NCBI GenBank assembly: GCA_019056595.1
Contig: CP036163.1
Span: 558,001 to 622,000, forward strand
Source of the DNA: Pectobacterium atrosepticum
GTDB taxonomy: Bacteria > Pseudomonadota > Gammaproteobacteria > Enterobacterales > Enterobacteriaceae
Reading direction: 5' to 3'
DNA: 64,000 nucleotides
Shown: piece after piece, positions 58,155 to 64,000 of the stretch
Layout: each line of letters starts with the position of its first letter
Numbering within the stretch: the stretch's first letter is position 1
Notes under the pieces: model-generated
Database searches by the model: none
What the model was told of the DNA's origin: nothing
Seen by the model: only the letters and a program-made list of their open reading frames with translations
Position numbers and translations under genes: made by a program

Positions 58155-58182
58155 TATGACAGCCGCAAAAGCGGCTGTCATA
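58155..58182. terminator. Convergent terminator between tetR-type gene and APC permease
   Basis: Perfect 12-base stem TATGACAGCCGC/GCGGCTGTCATA with an AAAA loop, between converging genes. Confidence 0.9.
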
Positions 58183-58199
58183 AGACGTACTTTTTATGA

Positions 58200-59660
58200 T
58201 TATAAATGTGAGCGTCCAAGGCACTCATATACTTTTGGATACTTCTTCTTATAAAACTGAGCTAATCCCATACCAACGAAAAGCACACCTAGCAGACAAT
58301 AAAGCATCCAGCGGCGTTCACCGGGTTCTCCCCCCACGAGAAGATCAAAGTTTTTAGTAACCAACACTGTCAAACCAATAAAGAAAACACCTGAAATAAC
58401 GGGAGCCATAAATAATCTGACAACACTGAGTTTTTCAGGACGACCAACACGGAAATACCAAACCAGTGAGGCAATACAAACGACTGTCATCAACATGATG
58501 ATCCCAGCAGTGCCTACGCCAGACAACTGTCCATAAAGAACATCAGGTTGTGCGCCGCTGATAATGAACGGTGCCATAACCAAAAGAACCAGAGCAGAAA
58601 CACTCAATGATGCAACATAAGGTGAAGCATGCCGAGGATGCACTCTACGCAACACTCGGGGGAATGCGCCATCTGTACCAAGATTATGCAGATAGCGTGA
58701 CAACACATTATGGATAGAGAGCACACAGGCGAATGACGAGGTCAATACTAAAACAGCAACAATCATGCTTAGCTTCGGGCTTATATATTTCGAAAATGCA
58801 TCTGAGAACATAGTCGCTGGAGCATTTTGAGCGATAGTTCTCACTTCCGGTCCATAAGCCGCAATTAAAGCATAGGCGCAAATGGTATAAATCGTTCCAA
58901 TGAAAATAATCGCTCCGTACGTCGCTCTCGGAATCGTTTTCTCTGGAGAGCGAACCTCATCACGAAACAACGCTGTTGCTTCGAACCCAATAAAGAAAGA
59001 TACCGCAAAGAGCATAGCAAAAGGAATATTAGCCCCTTCTGCGGTCAATTCAGATACGGCAAATGGAGCGAAAGTAGGAATCGCTATATCCCCACTACCG
59101 ATGATGCTCCCAGAAAAAACCAGACAAATTATCACTTCGCTAAGCATAACCCATGACAATACTTTTGCAGAAAGTTCAACATGCAAATAGCCCAGTAATG
59201 CAACCGCTGCCCAACAAATTAGCGCATAGGCATACCAGGGTAATGAACTTCCAGTTATCCCTTTCATAAGCTCAGATGCCGACACCCCAAAAAAAGACGC
59301 GACACCAGCAAGAAGAAGGAAATAAGAGACTGCAGCCATTAACCCTGCTCCCAAACCTACTGATTTACCCAGTCCGAAGCTGATGAAAGAATAGAAGTCA
59401 CCGGGACGATTAACAGCATTAATGACTGCAGTGTAACCAACAGCGAATAGCAAAATGACAGCGGTTATGATCATAAACACCAAAGGTGCGGCCACTCCTC
59501 CAAACATCATTGCTACCGGAATGTATCCAGATACGGTGGTAAGCGGGGCTGAAAAAGCCAGTACGGTAAGTGCCAGACTCACAGCTCCCATCTGGCCAGT
59601 GAGTTTGTGCTCACTAGATGAGGCGGATAGGTCGATAAATTCTTTGGTTTCCAAGCTCAT
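58200..59660 (-). CDS. APC-superfamily amino acid/amine permease
   Basis: 486 residues, about 12 membrane segments. N-terminal LTGQMGAVSLALTVLAFSAPL, the FSGERTSS-like inverse and helix-5/6 FFIGFEATALFRDEVRSPEKTIPRA are typical of APC permeases. Probably imports an amino acid or amine with protons. Divergent from the TetR-type operator at 59759, so likely co-regulated with the P450 genes. Substrate unknown. Confidence 0.9.
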   Translation of the reverse strand: MSLETKEFIDLSASSSEHKLTGQMGAVSLALTVLAFSAPLTTVSGYIPVAMMFGGVAAPLVFMIITAVILLFAVGYTAVINAVNRPGDFYSFISFGLGKSVGLGAGLMAAVSYFLLLAGVASFFGVSASELMKGITGSSLPWYAYALICWAAVALLGYLHVELSAKVLSWVMLSEVIICLVFSGSIIGSGDIAIPTFAPFAVSELTAEGANIPFAMLFAVSFFIGFEATALFRDEVRSPEKTIPRATYGAIIFIGTIYTICAYALIAAYGPEVRTIAQNAPATMFSDAFSKYISPKLSMIVAVLVLTSSFACVLSIHNVLSRYLHNLGTDGAFPRVLRRVHPRHASPYVASLSVSALVLLVMAPFIISGAQPDVLYGQLSGVGTAGIIMLMTVVCIASLVWYFRVGRPEKLSVVRLFMAPVISGVFFIGLTVLVTKNFDLLVGGEPGERRWMLYCLLGVLFVGMGLAQFYKKKYPKVYECLGRSHL

Positions 59661-59758
59661 TTTTAATGTCTCACGCAGATGAATCGTTGATAGTTATTAA
59701 AAGCAGCTGACTCAAACGTTTAGGCTCGGCGGCGTAGTTAACAAACACGACAACTAAC

Positions 59759-59772
59759 CGAACGAACGTTCG
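59759..59772. promoter_or_regulatory. TetR-type operator upstream of the APC permease
   Basis: CGAACG-AA-CGTTCG, containing the perfect palindrome ACGAACGTTCGT, followed by TAAA as in the operator at 52846. It lies about 100 bases upstream of the permease ATG. Confidence 0.82.
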
Positions 59773-60154
59773 TAAACGAAGCAAACTATGTGCCAGATCA
59801 TCATTGATTGAATTTAGAGGGCTTTGCGTGAGTCTATAGCGCAATATTGCACTGTAAGGATGCTTGTTTCCGTTTCGTTGCACTAAGATGAAACGTTTAT
59901 AGATAAGTTGTGAACAAAGAAATAACCGTCACGCTATTCAGAGCGAGTCCTCACCTCCTAACAGCTAAATCAATAACGCAGGTTTGAGTTTGAACCGTTA
60001 TTACACCTGATAGATTTATTTTGAACAGCTACCAGAACAGTAGCCTAAGTGACACGCCCTATCGTGCCCAAACGGCATAGCCGTGTGACATTGCTGGACA
60101 CGCTAAATATGGCTACAGAGGAAGTTGTTAGTTGCAAACAGCTAACGGGGCAAA

Positions 60155-60187
60155 AAAATAAAGCCATCTCGATAGGAGATGGCTTTA
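60155..60187 (-). terminator. bor terminator
   Basis: 11-base stem AAAGCCATCTC/GAGATGGCTTT with a 5-base loop, followed on the minus strand by TATTTTTTTG, 36 bases past the bor stop. Confidence 0.92.
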
Positions 60188-60222
60188 TCGTAAGACAGAC
60201 TTATATAAAAGCCGTCTTTAAT

Positions 60223-60513
60223 TTAGATTGAGCAATAAACGCGTGCTTCTCTCGGCGTATAAATCCCGAATGTCACCACCCCAAGTAAACCGTTAACAAA
60301 GGTCGTCTGTGTTTCAGTGCGAGCAACTTTATCAGCACCGCCACATACCGCCGCAGCATCAATAGTTTTCTTCTGACCAATCCCAGAGACGAAGAAGTGA
60401 TGTGTTGTCACCTGTTTAGGTGTTGCAACAGCGGCATTCTTGACTGTAAACGTTTGTTGGGCACATCCGGTCAGCACCAGCGCCAATACAGCAGCAGAAA
60501 GTATTTTTTTCAT
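60223..60513 (-). CDS. Bor-family outer-membrane lipoprotein
   Basis: 96 residues. Signal peptide with lipobox LTGC, then the Bor/Iss domain (THHFFVSGIGQKKTIDAAAVCGGADKVARTETQTTF). Bor and Iss raise serum survival in enteric bacteria; function in a plant pathogen is unknown. Monocistronic, with a strong terminator. Bor is often lambdoid-phage-derived, but no other phage gene is near. Confidence 0.9.
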   Translation of the reverse strand: MKKILSAAVLALVLTGCAQQTFTVKNAAVATPKQVTTHHFFVSGIGQKKTIDAAAVCGGADKVARTETQTTFVNGLLGVVTFGIYTPREARVYCSI

Positions 60514-60660
60514 TAAATCCTCGTTATGTTGTGTTGATAAATCTTACGAAGAATGACATTTATACAAAAAATTACAATACTTGAAATATTTTTATCTTTG
60601 AGTTAACAAAGTATGTTGGCTAGGAGGGAGTTTGCTGGTTGAGACACGTTCAGTGAAGAA

Positions 60661-60691
60661 GCCAGTGACCGACGAGCAATAGGTCACTGGC
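60661..60691 (-). terminator. metQ-type gene terminator
   Basis: Perfect 10-base stem GCCAGTGACC/GGTCACTGGC with an 11-base loop, followed on the minus strand by TTCTTC, 16 bases past the stop. Confidence 0.85.
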
Positions 60692-60706
60692 AGCTTGAAA
60701 GGTCAA

Positions 60707-61516
60707 TTACTTCTTCATCCACTCAGGCTTCTGGAACGCGTGAAACATTGAGTTTTTGTCCGCAAAGAACGCGGCGAATTCTGGGGATTGAACGGCGGCT
60801 TTCAGATCCTGAGCAAACGGTTTGTCGGTATCTTCCGCACGCACGACGATCATGTTTTTCAGGTCTTCCGGCAGCACATCCAGTTGAATGGCGTCAGACA
60901 GATTCAGACCTGCGGAAATCGCGAAATTGGCATTAATCAGCGAACCCGTTACACCGCCCAGCGCACGTGGTATCTGTGCCGCTTCCAGCGGTTTAAAGAC
61001 CAGCCCTTTCGGGTTTTCCTTGATATCACGCAGCGATGCTTTGGTCGGCGTAATGTCTGGATTGATCTTGATGAGGCCGTATTTTTGCAGGAAATCCAGC
61101 GAGCGTGCCAGATTTGACGGATCGTTCGGTAACGTAATGATATCTCCGGCTTTCAGTTCATTCAGCGAGCGCACTTTGTTGGAGTAAAAGCCCATGCTGG
61201 CCGTCGGCACGGTGATCACTTCCGCCAGTTTCAGCCCTTTATCCGCGCTGAAGCGGTCAAGGTAGCGGCGGTTTTGGAACAGGTTGGCGTCGATACTGTT
61301 ATTCGACAGCGCCAGATTCGGCTGGATGTAGTCGCTGAATTCCCGCACTTTCACGTCGTAGCCTTTTTTCACCATTTCCGGCTTGATCGCTTTCGTGACC
61401 ATATCGCCATACGGCCCCGGCGATACGCCGATGGTGATTTCTTTGCCTGAATCTGCTGCGTAAGCCTGAGAAATGCCCAACGCCAGCATGAGTGGAATGA
61501 GTTTTTTCAATCGCAT
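60707..61516 (-). CDS. MetQ/NlpA-family substrate-binding protein of an ABC importer
   Basis: 269 residues, periplasmic binding protein of the NlpA/MetQ family (ITIGVSPGPYGDM, NSIDANLFQNRRYLDRF, TLPNDPSNLARSL, SLINANFAI). The signal peptide ends AYA-ADSG without a lipobox Cys, unlike most MetQ proteins, so it may be soluble. Forms a system with the MetN and MetI genes upstream. Confidence 0.9.
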   Translation of the reverse strand: MRLKKLIPLMLALGISQAYAADSGKEITIGVSPGPYGDMVTKAIKPEMVKKGYDVKVREFSDYIQPNLALSNNSIDANLFQNRRYLDRFSADKGLKLAEVITVPTASMGFYSNKVRSLNELKAGDIITLPNDPSNLARSLDFLQKYGLIKINPDITPTKASLRDIKENPKGLVFKPLEAAQIPRALGGVTGSLINANFAISAGLNLSDAIQLDVLPEDLKNMIVVRAEDTDKPFAQDLKAAVQSPEFAAFFADKNSMFHAFQKPEWMKK

Positions 61517-61835
61517 TGTCGCGTTCCTGTCTGTCCGATTTAGTCAGTCTTTATCATTATTTTGGGCGCAATAGGTGCCATGATATTGATGACGCAGTAA
61601 GGCGGGCAGAGAACGTGGGTAGATCGTAAAGACGCGGTGAATACATCCCTGTACGCTCGAGCCGCGCCATCCCTGGCGCGGACGCTTTACTCTTCTATCC
61701 CACGCTCTCTGTTGCCATGTCGTATAACGATTATGGGCGTCTGTAGCGCCCTGTTCTATTTTTATGACGTTATTCCCTGGTGTTGGATAACGCTTTACTG
61801 CTTACTAACTTTAAAGTTTTTTATTTAACAAATAG
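61517..61835. other. Gap between the enolase-superfamily gene and the metQ-type gene
   Basis: About 320 bases, same-strand neighbours. Possible separate promoter for the binding-protein gene. I see no MetJ box or riboswitch; a plus-strand frame at 61637-61828 has no ribosome site and looks spurious. Confidence 0.55.
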
Positions 61836-62948
61836 TTAAAACAAAAAGGTTTCCTGTCCGTAGCAATATTTGTCGTACAGTTCAGGCTTGATATCAAAGC
61901 CGATTCCCGGTTTATTTGGCACCGCGACACAGCTGTCGTTGTCTAATTCGACAAACGGCAGCATGAAGTCTTCATGCCAGTAGCGGGAAGATGGCGGAAT
62001 ATCGTGCGCATAGATAAAGTTCGGCAGCGTAGACACCGCAATGTTGTGCGCTTTACCGACCGCCGTATCCAGCATACCGCCGCACCACACCGGAATATTG
62101 TGCGCCTGACAGTAATCATGAATCAGCTTGGTTTCAGTAATACCGCCCACGCGCGCCACTTTGATATTGATGATTTTGGCGCTGCCCAGCTCTATTGCTT
62201 TACGAGCATCTTCTACCGACGCAATACTTTCATCCAAGCAGATAGGCGTGTTCACCGCTGCCTGAAGTTTGCGGTGGTCGATAATATCGTCGTGCGCCAG
62301 CGGTTGTTCAATCATCAGTAGATTGAATTTATCGATGCGCTTAAAGAAATCGATATCGTCCAGCGTATAGGCGGAATTGGCATCCACCATCAGCGTAATA
62401 TCACCAAATTCCTGACGCAGCGCCGCAATATAGTCGTAATCTTTTCCCGGCTTGATTTTTATTTTGATGCGCTTGTAGCCTTCCTTCAGGAAATTATCGA
62501 CCACGCTGACTAATTTATCGGGCGTTTCCTGAATACCGATACTGACACCCGCTTCGACTTTATCCCGTACTCCGCCCAGTAATTGATGCAGTGGGACACC
62601 TTTTATCTTTGCGTAAGCATCCCAGATGCCACCTTCGATTGCCGCTTTAGCGCAGTTATTACGCTTTACCGGAGCGAAAATATCGCGAACCTGCGAAGGG
62701 TGCTCAATATCTCCAGCCTGCTTAATCATCGGGATCAGGAAGTCACGCATAATATGCCAGGCGGTGACGTTGGTTTCTTCGTTATAAAATGGCAGGGAAA
62801 TGGCGGAACAATCGCCGTAACCAATCTGCCCACCCGCGTGAATTTCCGCGATGGAGAAGTGTTTCTCCGTCTGCGTCGCAAAGCTGGTGGTAAATGGCGT
62901 TTTGAGCGCCATTTTCATTTTTCGTAATACAATTTTGTCTATTTTCAT
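61836..62948 (-). CDS. Enolase-superfamily enzyme, N-succinylamino acid racemase/OSBS-like
   Basis: 370 residues, muconate-lactonising subgroup. Catalytic Lys pair KIK (162 and 164) in IKIKIKPG, metal ligands Asp189 (MVDAN), Glu214 (MIEQP) and Asp239 (CLDES), and second base Lys263 (NIKVARVGG). This matches the o-succinylbenzoate synthase/N-acylamino acid racemase pattern. Placed between metI and metQ genes, it may racemise or process an imported acyl amino acid; dipeptide epimerase is an alternative. AGAGAG precedes the ATG. Confidence 0.88.
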   Translation of the reverse strand: MKIDKIVLRKMKMALKTPFTTSFATQTEKHFSIAEIHAGGQIGYGDCSAISLPFYNEETNVTAWHIMRDFLIPMIKQAGDIEHPSQVRDIFAPVKRNNCAKAAIEGGIWDAYAKIKGVPLHQLLGGVRDKVEAGVSIGIQETPDKLVSVVDNFLKEGYKRIKIKIKPGKDYDYIAALRQEFGDITLMVDANSAYTLDDIDFFKRIDKFNLLMIEQPLAHDDIIDHRKLQAAVNTPICLDESIASVEDARKAIELGSAKIINIKVARVGGITETKLIHDYCQAHNIPVWCGGMLDTAVGKAHNIAVSTLPNFIYAHDIPPSSRYWHEDFMLPFVELDNDSCVAVPNKPGIGFDIKPELYDKYCYGQETFLF

Positions 62949-62989
62949 GACATCTCTCTGCTGTCCTGAATAACGTATTCTGTCGCGGC

Positions 62990-63649
62990 TTAGCGGCGTT
63001 CGCGCTTATTCGCCCGTCGCGAGAGCATATCGCCCAGCGTTTGTACGACCTGCACCAGTACCACCAATGCAATCACCGTCACAACCATGACTTCGGTTTC
63101 ATAGCGATAATAGCCGAAGCGGATCGCCAAATCGCCGACACCGCCGCCGCCCACAATTCCGGCCATCGCCGAGTAACCAATCAGGCTGACCAGCGTGATC
63201 GTCAGGCCGCGTAACAATCCCGCCAAGGCTTCAGGCAAGAGCACGGTCGCGATGATGCGCGTCGGGCTGGCACCAAAAGCCTCAGCCGCTTCAACAATAC
63301 CCGGATCAACTTCACGCAGCGCGGAATCCACCAGTCGGGCATAAAACGCAATCGCCGCCACAGACATCGGTACCGCCGCCGCAACAGGCCCTATTGTGTT
63401 CCCCAGCAGCAGTTGTGTTAATGGCAACAGTAGCACCAGCAGGATCACAAACGGGATCGAGCGGATGATATTCACCAAAACGGTAGATACCAGATAGATA
63501 AAACGGTTCTGCCAGAACAAATGACGATCGGTCACATAAATCGCAATACCTAACGGCAAGCCGAATATCACCGCACAAAGCGTTGAAATACACACCATCG
63601 TGAAGGTTTCACCGAAGGCGAAGATTAATTCACCTATTAACTCAGTCAT
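62990..63649 (-). CDS. metI: MetI-type ABC importer permease
   Basis: 219 residues from the ATG at 63649, which overlaps the metN stop by 8 bases; the longer frame to 63781 lies within metN. Five membrane segments and the EAA loop (EVDPGIVEAAEAFGASPTRII), as in the methionine-uptake MetI family (TFTMVCISTLCAVIFGLPLG). Confidence 0.93.
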   Translation of the reverse strand: MTELIGELIFAFGETFTMVCISTLCAVIFGLPLGIAIYVTDRHLFWQNRFIYLVSTVLVNIIRSIPFVILLVLLLPLTQLLLGNTIGPVAAAVPMSVAAIAFYARLVDSALREVDPGIVEAAEAFGASPTRIIATVLLPEALAGLLRGLTITLVSLIGYSAMAGIVGGGGVGDLAIRFGYYRYETEVMVVTVIALVVLVQVVQTLGDMLSRRANKRERR

Positions 63650-64000
63650 TGATGACCTCCACCCCAAAGGTATTCTGTCGAATATAAGTAATAGCCGCCG
63701 CGAGATTTTCTGCTGCTGGATCGTCACGATATGAAATCTGGGCGATAATATGCCCCAATGCGCGATCGTTAATGTACTCAATATTCCCGTGCAGAATATT
63801 CACCGATACCTGAAACCGCTGCGCAACGTCGGATAATATCGGTTGTTCTACCGAATCATCGGCGAAGAGTATTTTCAGCAGGACACCTTTATTATTCTGC
63901 TTAAAACGCTCAGGTAATTCGATCGGCGTGGTATGGCTAACCAGCTGTTTGGTGTAGGCGTGTTGAGGCGCAGAGAAGATCGTAAAGACCTCACCCTCTT
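63642..64000 (-). CDS. metN: MetN-type ABC ATPase, C-terminal part (runs off window)
   Basis: The minus strand stays open from the right edge to a TGA at 63642, reading ...EEGEVFTIFSAPQH at the edge and ending ITYIRQNTFGVEVIND. The visible part holds the end of the nucleotide-binding domain and a C2-type regulatory NIL domain, which in MetN senses methionine. Only about 119 residues are in the window; Walker motifs lie outside. Confidence 0.9.
   Translation of the reverse strand, partial: EGEVFTIFSAPQHAYTKQLVSHTTPIELPERFKQNNKGVLLKILFADDSVEQPILSDVAQRFQVSVNILHGNIEYINDRALGHIIAQISYRDDPAAENLAAAITYIRQNTFGVEVIND

Larger units (their letters stand above)
59661..60222. other. Intergenic region between the permease and Bor genes
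   Basis: About 560 bases with the permease promoter and operator at its left and the Bor terminator at its right. The middle is AT-rich with no credible gene; a short inverted repeat GTTAG...CTAAC lies near 60128-60145. Confidence 0.6.

Noticed and set aside
60223-60513. Prophage remnant suggested by the Bor lipoprotein
   Set aside because: No other phage gene, attachment site or integrase is visible nearby, and Bor homologues are common outside phages.
61637-61828. 63-residue plus-strand frame in the gap before the metQ-type gene
   Set aside because: There is no ribosome site, no recognisable domain and it is opposed to the flanking operon.

Overview
The window comes from a soft-rot enterobacterium, almost certainly Pectobacterium. 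It carries a complete Hrp1-type (hrp/hrc/dsp) type III secretion island with HrpL, HrpS and HrpXY regulators, harpins HrpN and HrpW, and the AvrE-family effector DspE with its chaperone DspF. A HecA/HecB-type two-partner haemagglutinin flanks it. No sequence search was run; identities come from reading protein motifs, gene order and spacing.

Layout. (1) 1-9.0 kb, minus strand: a very large HecA-like TpsA exoprotein, frameshifted near 3930 and running off the left edge, preceded by its HecB transporter. (2) 9.4-10.0 kb: a GntR/FCD regulator. (3) 10.0-17.3 kb: dspF and dspE (minus) and hrpW plus a small unknown ORF (plus), fired by two back-to-back HrpL promoters. (4) 17.4-24.7 kb, minus: a VgrG-DUF4123-Tle1-PAAR type VI effector module with three tandem lipoprotein genes (probable immunity), inserted between hrpW and hrpN. 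(5) 25.2-32.5 kb, minus: hrpN; hrpF-hrpG-hrcC-hrpT-hrpV; hrpA-hrpB-hrcJ-hrpD-hrpE. (6) 32.8-38.9 kb: an EAL phosphodiesterase gene, then hrpS, hrpY, hrpX and hrpL. (7) 39.3-49.8 kb, plus: hrpJ-hrcV-hrpQ-hrcN-hrpO-hrpP-hrcQ-hrcR-hrcS-hrcT-hrcU. (8) 49.9-52.4 kb: a LysR regulator divergent from an M20 peptidase. (9) 52.4-59.7 kb: an AT-richer segment with an FprA-like reductase, a flavodoxin, a cytochrome P450, an MFS exporter, a TetR regulator and an APC permease; two promoters share a CGAACG-N2-CGTTCG operator. (10) 60.2-64.0 kb, minus: a Bor lipoprotein and a metNI-enolase superfamily-metQ cluster cut by the right edge.

How it works together. HrpX/HrpY should activate hrpS; HrpS, a sigma-54 activator, should fire hrpL from a textbook -24/-12 promoter at 38970-38984. 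HrpL should then read six hrp boxes, all with a 15-nt spacer, in front of hrpJ, hrpA, hrpF, hrpN, dspE and hrpW. These boxes also correct the starts of dspE and hrpJ. A terminator-like hairpin after hrpA could keep pilin in excess over the rest of its operon.

Most notable items: the type VI module, in which copies of the effector gene's 3' tail precede the second and third lipoprotein genes; mosaicism among those genes; the hecA frameshift; and a self-contained P450/flavodoxin/reductase system that resembles the cineole-oxidising P450cin system, with Pro-Asn where the I-helix acid-Thr pair normally lies.
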